From: Planctomycetia bacterium
GTDB lineage: Bacteria; Planctomycetota; Phycisphaerae; UBA1845; UTPLA1
Length of the DNA stretch: 64,000 bases
Assembly (NCBI GenBank): GCA_015200345.1
Contig: CP054187.1
Coordinates: 3,084,470-3,148,469, forward strand
Direction of reading: 5' to 3'
This document shows positions 57,761-64,000 of the stretch, piece by piece. Made by a program: the position numbers and the translations under genes. The notes beneath the pieces were generated by a model. That model ran no database searches, had not been told where the DNA came from, and saw nothing but the letters and a program-made list of their open reading frames with translations. Position 1 is the first letter of the stretch, and each line of letters begins with the position of its first letter.

Positions 57761-58126
57761 ATGGCTGCGACGCCGGACGTGAGGAGGGTCGAGCTGCCCT
57801 GGCCGCCATCGGTCAATCGCCTGTGGCGCAGCGTGGGTGGACGGACGCTGCTTAGCCGCGAGGGCCGGCGCTATCGCAGGGAGGTGATGGCCCGCCTCGC
57901 GGCGGCACGCGCGCGGCCGATGGTGGGCCGGTTGAGCGTGTCTCTTTGGCTGCATCCGCCCGACCGGCGCCGTCGCGATATCGACAATCCACAGAAAGCC
58001 CTCCTTGACGCGATGCAGGACGCGGGGCTGTTCGAGGATGACAGCCAGATCGACGAGCGGCACACCCGGCGGATGGCGGTCGTGCCTGGCGGCTGCGTCA
58101 TCGTGGAGATCGCGGAGCAAGTGTAG
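57761..58126 (+). CDS. rusA: RusA-family Holliday junction resolvase
   Basis: A 121-residue RusA endonuclease. The catalytic pattern D73-x-D75-N followed by K79 and D83 is in RRDIDNPQKALLDAM, with D93/D94 in FEDDSQI; LPWPPSVNRLWR is the typical N-terminal motif. It cuts four-way junctions symmetrically, finishing recombination or resolving branched replication products. The ATG at 57761 lies 5 nt after the DUF669 stop, and the TAG stop directly precedes the helicase ATG, so it is in the same transcript. Confidence 0.9.
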   Translation: MAATPDVRRVELPWPPSVNRLWRSVGGRTLLSREGRRYRREVMARLAAARARPMVGRLSVSLWLHPPDRRRRDIDNPQKALLDAMQDAGLFEDDSQIDERHTRRMAVVPGGCVIVEIAEQV

Positions 58127-59803
58127 ATGGAGCTGCGACCCTACCAGCGCGAGGCCGTCGAGGCGGTGTACGAGCACCTGCGCACGCGGGATGACAACCC
58201 GTGCGTGGTGATCCCAACAGCCGGCGGAAAAACGCCCTGTCTTTCCACGATCTGCCGCGACGCGGTGCAGCGCTGGGCCGGCCGCGTGCTGATCCTCGCG
58301 CACGTCCGCGAACTGCTCGAGCAGGCGGCCGAGAAGCTGCATCTGGTCGCGCCGGACCTGCCGGTGGGCATCTACTCGGCGGGCTTGAAGCGCCGCGACC
58401 TGGGCTACGCCATCACCATCGCCGGCATCCAGTCCATCTATGAGAAGGCGTGCGACGTCGCGGCTGTGGACCTGGTGATCGTCGACGAATGTCATCTCAT
58501 CCCCGAAGACGGCGAGGGCATGTACCGCACGTTCCTGGCGGACATGAAGAAGATCAACCCCGCAGTCCGCGTCATCGGCATGACGGCCACGCCGTTCCGC
58601 ATGAAGTCGGGCACGATCTGCGCGCCGGACAACATCCTCAACGCGGTGTGCTTCGAGATCGGCGTCCGCGAGCTGATCGTGCAGGGCTACCTGTGCCCGC
58701 TGCGGACCAAGGCTGGCAGGCTCAAGCCCGACACCGGCAAGCTGCACGTCCGCGGCGGCGAATACATCGCCGGCGAGGTTGAGGACCTCATGGACGAGGA
58801 CAACCTCGTCGCGTCCGCCTGCGCCGAGATCGTCGAGCACACCCAGGCCCGAAAGAGCGTGCTGATCTTCGCGTCGGGCGTCCGGCACGGCCAGCACGTC
58901 TGCCGCGTGATGGCCGAGCGGCACCAGGTCGAGTGCGGCTTCATCTGCGGTGAGACGCTGCCGTTCGAGCGCGACAGTCTGCTGAAGCGGTTCCGCGAGG
59001 GCGCGCTGAAATACCTCTGCAACGTCAACGTCCTGACCACGGGGTTCGATGCGCCGAACATCGACTGCGTGGCGATGGTGCGCCCGACGCTCTCGCCGGG
59101 CCTGTATTACCAGATGGTCGGACGCGGCTTCCGGCTGCATCCGGGCAAGACCGACTGCCTCGTGCTGGACTTCGGCGGCAACGTCCTGCGGCACGGGCCG
59201 GTCGACCAGCTCCGCGTCTGCGCTGCCGGCTCGAACGGCGATGGTGATCCGCCGGCCAAGGAGTGCCCGAAGTGCCACGCCGTCATCGCCACGGGCTACG
59301 CGACCTGTCCCGAGTGCGGCCACATCTTCCCACCGCCGGAGCGCCGCCACCACGAGCCGACGGCCAGCAGCGAAGGGATTCTGTCCGACCAGGTGATGCG
59401 CGCCGAGTACGACGTCACCGACGTGTATTACACCCTGCACGTTAAGCGCGATGCGCCGCCCGATGCGCCGCGCACGATGCGGGTCGACTACCGCGTCGGG
59501 TTCAACGAGTACGTCAGCGAGTGGGTCTGCTTCGAGCACTCCGGCTTCGCATTGGAAAAGGCTCGGCGCTGGTGGCGCGCCCGCTCCAGCGAGCCGGTGC
59601 CGCAATCGAGCGACGAAGCCGTCGATCTGGCCAACGCCGGTGCGCTGGCGCTGACGCGGTCGATCACCGTCGAGCGCAAGGCCGGCGAGCGGTTCGACCG
59701 TGTCGTCAAGTACCGTCTGGGCGACAAGCCCCCACGGCTGGATTCCGAGGAAGGTCTGCCGCAGTTCGCGCCGGCTATCGATGATGACTCGATTCCGTTT
59801 TGA
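58127..59803 (+). CDS. SF2 DEAD/DEAH-type helicase with C-terminal zinc ribbon
   Basis: A 558-residue helicase. Motifs: PTAGGKT (residues 30-36, Walker A), LILAHVREL (Ia), DECH (120-123, Walker B), TATP (153-156, motif III), TGFDAPN (motif V) and QMVGRGFRLHPG (motif VI). A zinc ribbon CPKCHAVIATGYATCPECG lies near residues 378-398, and a C-terminal domain of about 150 residues follows. This type, related to UvrB/ERCC-like and phage replication helicases, would unwind DNA at the element's origin. It is directly adjacent to the RusA and primase genes. Confidence 0.88.
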   Translation: MELRPYQREAVEAVYEHLRTRDDNPCVVIPTAGGKTPCLSTICRDAVQRWAGRVLILAHVRELLEQAAEKLHLVAPDLPVGIYSAGLKRRDLGYAITIAGIQSIYEKACDVAAVDLVIVDECHLIPEDGEGMYRTFLADMKKINPAVRVIGMTATPFRMKSGTICAPDNILNAVCFEIGVRELIVQGYLCPLRTKAGRLKPDTGKLHVRGGEYIAGEVEDLMDEDNLVASACAEIVEHTQARKSVLIFASGVRHGQHVCRVMAERHQVECGFICGETLPFERDSLLKRFREGALKYLCNVNVLTTGFDAPNIDCVAMVRPTLSPGLYYQMVGRGFRLHPGKTDCLVLDFGGNVLRHGPVDQLRVCAAGSNGDGDPPAKECPKCHAVIATGYATCPECGHIFPPPERRHHEPTASSEGILSDQVMRAEYDVTDVYYTLHVKRDAPPDAPRTMRVDYRVGFNEYVSEWVCFEHSGFALEKARRWWRARSSEPVPQSSDEAVDLANAGALALTRSITVERKAGERFDRVVKYRLGDKPPRLDSEEGLPQFAPAIDDDSIPF

Positions 59804-59808
59804 GGAGC

Positions 59809-61665
59809 ATGCAGGCCGTGGAATCCGACAACGCGATGCTCCAGGCTGCACGGTGGTACGCCGAACTCGGCTACGCGGTCTTTCCCTGCGCGCCCGGGCG
59901 CAAAACGCCGCTGACCGAACATGGCCTGCTCGATGCCACGACCGACGCCGAGCAGATCGCGGCCTGGTGGATGCAGCATCCCCGCTCGAACATCGCCATC
60001 CGAACCGACGGCCTGGTCATCATCGACGTTGACGGCGAGGGCAATACCTGGCTCACCGACGAGCCCGCGAAGCTTGCTGAACTCGACGTCGCGCCGCTGT
60101 CACTCACGCCGCGCGGCGGGCGGCACTACATCTTCCGTCAGCCCGAGGGACGTGCGTGGCGCAATTCGACCAGCCGGCTCGCACCGCGCGTCGACACGCG
60201 AGCCAACGGCGGCTACGTGCTGATAGCTCCATCGGTCGTCGAAGGCCGGGCCTACCGCTGGGCTAACGAGCGCGGGCTGGCCGTCGCGCCGCACCGCCTG
60301 CCGGAGCCGCCCGCGTGGTTGATCGACATGCTCGACGCGCTGGCGGGATCGAACAGCGCTGTCGCGCAGGCCACGCCGGGCAACGCGATTCCAAAGGGTC
60401 AGCGCAACGGCACGATGGCTCGGTTGGGCGGCGCCATGCGCCGCGTGGGCATGTCGCAGGCCGAGATACTCGCTGCGCTCCAGCAGGTCAACGCTGACCG
60501 CTGCGCGCCGCCGCTGGCCCTGCCCGAAGTCGAGCGCATCGCGTCGAGCATCGCCCGCTATGAACCCGACGCCGTCTCGGTGGCGCTGACCGAGGACCAT
60601 TGGGCGCAGGATCACGGCCCACCGGCCCAACCCGCGCCGTTGAGCGTGCGCGAGTTGATGGCCACGCATCGAATGCTGCGGGCGCCGGTCATCCACGGCC
60701 TGCTGCGACGCGGCGAGACGATGAACGTGATCGCGTCGCCGAAGACCGGCAAATCATGGCTCGTGCTGGCCCTGGCGATGGCCGTTGCCACCGGCCGCCA
60801 TTGGCTCGACGCGTTCGAGACCGTGCCCGGGCGCGTGCTGATCATCGACAACGAACTGCACCCCGAGACACTGGCCCACCGCATCCCGCAGGTCGCCGAG
60901 TGCCTCCATATCGGCATGAACGAGATCGCCGAGACGATCAGCGTGCAGAGCCTGCGCGGCCAGCTCCGCGACATCTTCTCGCTGGGGAAGTACTTCGAGT
61001 CCGTCGAGCCGGGCACCTACGCGCTCGTCGTGCTCGATGCCTTCTATCGCTTCATGCCGCGCGACATGGACGAGAACGACAACGGCACGATGGCCGGCAT
61101 CTACAACCACGTCGATGCCCTGGCCGACCGGGTGGGCTGCTCGTTCGTGCTGATCCATCACGCGACCAAGGGCAATCAGTCGGCCAAGTCGGTCACCGAC
61201 GTTGGCGCGGGCGCTGGCAGCCAGAGCCGCGCGACCGACACGCATCTGGTCCTTCGGCCGCACGAGCAGCCCGGCGCGGTGGTGCTCGAAGCGGCGGTTC
61301 GGTCGTGGCCGCCGGTCGAACCGATGGCCCTGCGCTGGTTGTTCCCGCTGTGGAAGTCAGCGCCGGACCTCGACCCGGCGATGCTGCGCAGCGAGAAGGC
61401 CAAGCGAGCCAAACCGGCCGAGGAAGTGATGCCCGAGCCGCCGGCATGGAGCGTCGAGCGATTCGTCGAGGAATTCCTGTCGGAGCAGCCTGCAACCAGG
61501 TCGGAGATTCGCGAGCGGGCGACCGGCAAGCCCGGGCTTTCCTGGCGGCGGGTCAGCGACTTCCTCGACATCGCCGAGCATCGCGGGCTGATCCAGCGCA
61601 TCAAGCTCCCCGGCCAAGGCGGGCCAGTGGGGTTTGCGAAGCGTGACAAGGAGGTGTCGCTATGA
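59809..61665 (+). CDS. Bifunctional primase-polymerase with RepA-like ATPase domain
   Basis: A 618-residue protein. Residues about 5-185 form an AEP-type primase-polymerase domain (AARWYAELGYAVFPCAPGRKTPL, IIDVDGEGNTW with the catalytic Asp pair, LTPRGGRHYIFRQP). A helical primase C-terminal part follows, then an AAA/RepA-like ATPase (about 285-500) with Walker A SPKTGKSW, LIIDNE and VLIHHATKG. A winged-helix tail ends the protein. Such primase-helicase fusions start replication of mobile elements and phages. The ATG at 59809 is probable; a GTG at 59818 is an alternative. It belongs to the same operon as the helicase. Confidence 0.85.
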   Translation: MQAVESDNAMLQAARWYAELGYAVFPCAPGRKTPLTEHGLLDATTDAEQIAAWWMQHPRSNIAIRTDGLVIIDVDGEGNTWLTDEPAKLAELDVAPLSLTPRGGRHYIFRQPEGRAWRNSTSRLAPRVDTRANGGYVLIAPSVVEGRAYRWANERGLAVAPHRLPEPPAWLIDMLDALAGSNSAVAQATPGNAIPKGQRNGTMARLGGAMRRVGMSQAEILAALQQVNADRCAPPLALPEVERIASSIARYEPDAVSVALTEDHWAQDHGPPAQPAPLSVRELMATHRMLRAPVIHGLLRRGETMNVIASPKTGKSWLVLALAMAVATGRHWLDAFETVPGRVLIIDNELHPETLAHRIPQVAECLHIGMNEIAETISVQSLRGQLRDIFSLGKYFESVEPGTYALVVLDAFYRFMPRDMDENDNGTMAGIYNHVDALADRVGCSFVLIHHATKGNQSAKSVTDVGAGAGSQSRATDTHLVLRPHEQPGAVVLEAAVRSWPPVEPMALRWLFPLWKSAPDLDPAMLRSEKAKRAKPAEEVMPEPPAWSVERFVEEFLSEQPATRSEIRERATGKPGLSWRRVSDFLDIAEHRGLIQRIKLPGQGGPVGFAKRDKEVSL

Positions 61666-62213
61666 GGCAGAACCCGAAGCGCGAGCGAAGTCGAAGCGCT
61701 CAAAGTTCGCGCGCGCTTCGAAAAATGTTAGCGGTAAACCCGAAGCGCGCGCACCCCCCCATACCCCCCCTGCGGGTGCGCCGCAACTTCGCGGCGACCC
61801 GCGAACCCGAAGCGCGCGCGCTTCAGGTTTGCGCACGAGGTTTGGGTCCTACCTGCCAGATTGGCAGTTCTTGGGCCGCGTGGTCAAGTCCGAACCAGGA
61901 CACAGTTTGTTGCGCTTGTCCGACTCGGCGAAGCGGCCGGTCAGGCCGTTGGGCGACGTCGCGCCGCAACGCATGGGGCCGGTGGGCATCGGCGTCGGCC
62001 ACGTCGCGCCGGGCGGCCACGGGGCGGCCCCCGTTGGCCCAGGGGCGACGCGGCGCCGGCGGTTGGACCGAGTGTCGGCAATCTGGCTCCATCGCGCCAC
62101 AACGCGACGGGTCGCCTGGAACGGCCAATCGCAAGGCGGCAAACGCCATGCAACGAAAGCAACGCGGTGCACGACCTGCAAGGGCTGCAATGCGATCCAA
62201 GACATTCGACTAA
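61662..62213 (+). CDS. Doubtful frame behind an ideal ribosome site
   Basis: An AAGGAGGTG site lies 7 nt before an ATG that overlaps the primase stop, so translation could well start here. The 183-residue product is Arg/Ala/Ser-rich with no recognisable fold, and the underlying DNA is a set of repeats. Two other frames are open too. A very short coupled peptide or an eroded gene is as likely as a functional protein. Confidence 0.25.
   Translation: MRQNPKRERSRSAQSSRALRKMLAVNPKRAHPPIPPLRVRRNFAATREPEARALQVCARGLGPTCQIGSSWAAWSSPNQDTVCCACPTRRSGRSGRWATSRRNAWGRWASASATSRRAATGRPPLAQGRRGAGGWTECRQSGSIAPQRDGSPGTANRKAANAMQRKQRGARPARAAMRSKTFD
61671..61820. repeat. Iteron-like direct repeats behind the primase gene
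   Basis: AACCCGAAGCGCG occurs at 61671, 61737 and 61804, with spacings of 66 and 67 bp. A nine-pair inverted repeat TCGAAGCGC/GCGCTTCGA at 61691-61721 and a palindrome CTGCCA/TGGCAG at about 61853-61868 lie within or near. Further short repeats (CAACGCGGTG, ATGCGAT and ATGCAACGA, each twice) follow up to 62256. The place next to helicase and primase genes suggests a replication origin. Confidence 0.55.
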
Positions 62214-62269
62214 CACAACGCGGTGAATGACATGCGATGGATGCAACGACTCGACAGGGAGGTTCAGGC

Positions 62270-63631
62270 ATGAAGATCGAACAGCGGCCGCTGGGCCGGA
62301 TCAAACCGTATGAGAAGAATCCGCGGATCAACGATGCGGCGGTCGATGCTGTCGCCGAGTCGATTCAGCGGTTCGGGTTCCGCCAGCCGATCGTGGTGGA
62401 CGGCGAGGGCGTCATTGTCTGCGGGCACACGCGGTGGCGCGCTGCGCAGAAGCTCGGCCTGGACAAGGTGCCGGTCCATGTCGCCCGCGACATGACGCCC
62501 GAGCAGATTCGGGCCTACCGCATCGCCGACAACAAGACCGCCGAACTGGCCGAGTGGAACCTCGAACTGCTGAACATCGAGCTGGGCGAACTCAAAGATG
62601 CCGGAATCGACTGGTCGCTGCTGGGCTTCGACGCCGACGAGCTGGCCAAGCTGCTGGGCAGCGAAATCAAGTCGGGCCTGACTGATCCCGACGACGTGCC
62701 CGAGCCGCCGGACAACGCCATCACCCAGCCCGGCGATCTGTGGGTGCTCGGCGAGCATCGCTTGCTCTGTGGCGACAGTGCGTCGACGGCCGACGTCGAT
62801 CGGTTGCTCGACGGCGCGGCGATTCACTTGGTCAACACCGACCCGCCGTACAACGTGAAGGTCGAGCCGCGTTCGAACAACGCCATCGCCGCCGGCATGT
62901 CTTCGTTCCCTTCGACCGATGCTGCCCGACGCGACAAGAAGCTCACCCACCATCAAGGGTTCGATGTCGCCCGACAGGGGCCGAAGAAGGCGACGACGAA
63001 GAAGTTGCGGGCCAAGGACCGGCCGCTGGCCAATGACTTCGTCAGCGACGATGAGTTCGATAGATTGCTAAATGCGTGGTTCGGCAACATCACCCGCGTG
63101 CTCGCGCCCGGGCGGGGCTTCTACATCTGGGGCGGCTACGCGAACTGCGCCAACTACCCACCGGTGCTCAAGGCGTGCGAACTGTACTTCTCGCAGGCGA
63201 TCATCTGGGTCAAGGAGCATCCGGTGCTCACGCGCAAGGACTTCATGGGGAACCACGAGTGGTGCTTTTACGGCTGGCGCGAGGGCGCTGCGCACGTGTA
63301 CCTCGGCCCGAACAACGTGCCGGATGTCTGGAGCATCAAGAAGGTCAACCCGCAGTCGATGATCCACCTGACCGAGAAGCCGGTCGAGCTGGCCGTCCGG
63401 GCGAATCAGTATTCGTCGCGTCCCGGCGAGAACGTACTCGACCTGTTCGGCGGCAGTGGCTCGACTCTGATCGCCGCCGAGCAGACCGGGCGTCGGGCAT
63501 TCCTGATGGAACTCGACCCGCTGTATTGCGATGTGATCGTGCAGCGGTGGGAGAAGTTCACGGGGCGCCATGCCAGCCGGCAGGCAGGGAAGGCAAAGCG
63601 GCGTTCACTGGACCCGGCGGCAACGGCCTGA
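62270..63631 (+). CDS. ParB-domain DNA methyltransferase (N6-adenine/N4-cytosine, beta class)
   Basis: A 453-residue protein. Residues about 1-130 are a ParB/Srx-like N-terminal domain (RIKPYEKNPRIND, VVDGEGVIVCGHTRWRAAQK at 42-61). The methyltransferase follows, with motif IV DPPY at 191-194 before motif I DLFGGSGST at 391-399, the order of beta-class enzymes, and EKPVEL as motif X region. GGGAGG lies 8 nt before the ATG. No restriction enzyme is next to it, so it is probably an orphan modification enzyme protecting the element or regulating it. Its stop abuts that of the convergent Fic gene. Confidence 0.92.
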   Translation: MKIEQRPLGRIKPYEKNPRINDAAVDAVAESIQRFGFRQPIVVDGEGVIVCGHTRWRAAQKLGLDKVPVHVARDMTPEQIRAYRIADNKTAELAEWNLELLNIELGELKDAGIDWSLLGFDADELAKLLGSEIKSGLTDPDDVPEPPDNAITQPGDLWVLGEHRLLCGDSASTADVDRLLDGAAIHLVNTDPPYNVKVEPRSNNAIAAGMSSFPSTDAARRDKKLTHHQGFDVARQGPKKATTKKLRAKDRPLANDFVSDDEFDRLLNAWFGNITRVLAPGRGFYIWGGYANCANYPPVLKACELYFSQAIIWVKEHPVLTRKDFMGNHEWCFYGWREGAAHVYLGPNNVPDVWSIKKVNPQSMIHLTEKPVELAVRANQYSSRPGENVLDLFGGSGSTLIAAEQTGRRAFLMELDPLYCDVIVQRWEKFTGRHASRQAGKAKRRSLDPAATA

Positions 63632-64000
63632 TCAGGCATCGTCGCCCGTCAGGATGCGGAGGTATTCATGGTACGCATACACCCGATCGCGTTGCTTGCC
63701 CGACGTCTCGCGCAGGATGCCGAGGCGCTGAAGCAGCTCCATCGCCTTGCGAACCGGCGGTGCCGTCAACCGCAGCACCTCGGCGGCGCGCGGCACAGTC
63801 AACAGCGGATGCGTCGGAAGTTGATCAAGCAACTGAACGGCCGCGACCGTCGCTCGTTTGTGACCGACAAGCCGTTCGCGGTCGCGCCCGAGCAACGCGT
63901 GCAGCGCCTGGGCAACGCGCACGCCGTCGTCGGCAGCCTCGCGCACACAGTCGAGGAAAAACGTCGTCCACCCTTCCCAGTCGCCCTCGGTCCGAACACT
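63632..64000 (-). CDS. Fic-family protein, C-terminal part (5' end beyond window)
   Basis: 122 residues of an open minus-strand frame that runs to the window edge. The visible part matches the C-terminus of Fic/Fido proteins: VRTEGDWEGWTTFFLDCVREAA, the helix after the Fic core, then a winged helix-turn-helix (LLTVPRAAEVLRLTAPPVRKAMELL) and an end like KQRDRVYAYHEYLRIL. Fic proteins transfer AMP to target proteins, and this type may act as a toxin or a regulator. The catalytic HxFx(D/E)GN motif lies outside the window. It is the only minus-strand gene of the element seen here and might be an independently expressed defence or stability gene. Confidence 0.8.
   Translation of the reverse strand, partial: SVRTEGDWEGWTTFFLDCVREAADDGVRVAQALHALLGRDRERLVGHKRATVAAVQLLDQLPTHPLLTVPRAAEVLRLTAPPVRKAMELLQRLGILRETSGKQRDRVYAYHEYLRILTGDDA

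Larger units (their letters stand above)
52504..64000 (+). mobile_element. Integrative element or prophage in tRNA-Arg (right end beyond window)
   Basis: The left boundary is the 3' end of tRNA-Arg; the attachment core would include part of the T-arm and acceptor 3' half (about 52482-52503). Inside are an integrase, cargo, a recombination module, a replication module, a DNA methyltransferase and a Fic gene, most on the plus strand and closely packed with overlapping starts. No second copy of the tRNA 3' end is seen up to the window end, so the right boundary lies further on. Phage head, tail or conjugation genes are not visible, so prophage, satellite or ICE cannot be told apart. Confidence 0.85.

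Noticed and set aside
57665-59851. A 728-codon minus-strand frame opposite rusA and the helicase gene
   Set aside because: The helicase motifs on the plus strand are complete; the antisense frame lacks any.
61634-62230. Alternative 198-codon and 121-codon frames in the repeat region behind the primase gene
   Set aside because: All three frames are open because of composition; none has protein-like sequence, and repeats explain the region better.
1-64000. CRISPR array
   Set aside because: No regularly spaced direct repeats of 24-40 bp with unique spacers were seen; the only spaced repeats are the three iteron-like copies at 61671-61820.

Overview
The window is G+C-rich, gene-dense DNA that reads as a chromosome segment of a planctomycete, probably of the Phycisphaerae type. 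This is an inference from protein content: two PEP-CTERM proteins, dockerin-like EF-hand repeats at the ends of very large secreted proteins, an H-X9-DG type prepilin-like protein, a DUF1580-like protein and a small histone H1-like protein are all typical of that phylum. Lipopolysaccharide genes (kdsC, lptC-like) indicate an outer membrane.

Positions 1-52503 are the resident chromosome. 1-3119: lptC-like and kdsC behind a PLP transsulfuration enzyme, and a divergent TrpG/PabA amidotransferase. 3340-11007: type II secretion platform protein GspF, pseudopilins GspG and GspH-like, an H-X9-DG prepilin and a 1090-residue periplasmic-binding/dockerin-like secreted protein. 11156-22753: a lipoprotein, pheT, a beta-helix protein, the purD-murD-CoA transferase/GNAT cluster and a PEP-CTERM protein. 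23082-26220: tRNA-Gly, an Rrf2 regulator and a quinol-type nitric oxide reductase whose promoter carries an 18-bp perfect palindrome. 26362-33803: large repeat-rich exported proteins. 33967-52193: small metabolic and housekeeping genes (MazG-like pyrophosphohydrolase, GH1 lipoprotein, BtpA, SNase, GroES, ferritin-like, two PilZ proteins, UbiA-type prenyltransferase, ECF sigma/anti-sigma/PDZ operon, metK, FabZ-like, histone H1-like, rpmH, PIG-L deacetylase, alpha/beta hydrolase).

Two copies of an approximately 108-bp palindromic element (29803-29910 and 39503-39609) look like an IS630-type MITE. Each has TA at both borders inside a C...G context (a CTAG target), and each sits exactly in the stop codon of a minus-strand gene.

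From 52504 to beyond the right edge lies an integrative element or prophage inserted at the 3' end of tRNA-Arg(CCT). It holds a tyrosine integrase, a cargo gene of unknown function, an array of GAGTTACC repeats (terminator plus probable operator), a DUF1580-like DNA-binding protein, a recombination module (PD-(D/E)XK exonuclease, Sak4-like ATPase, DUF669 protein, RusA resolvase), a replication module (SF2 helicase, primase-polymerase/ATPase), an iteron-like repeat region, a ParB-domain DNA methyltransferase, and the end of a Fic-family gene that runs off the window. No structural phage genes are visible here and the far attachment site is not in the window.
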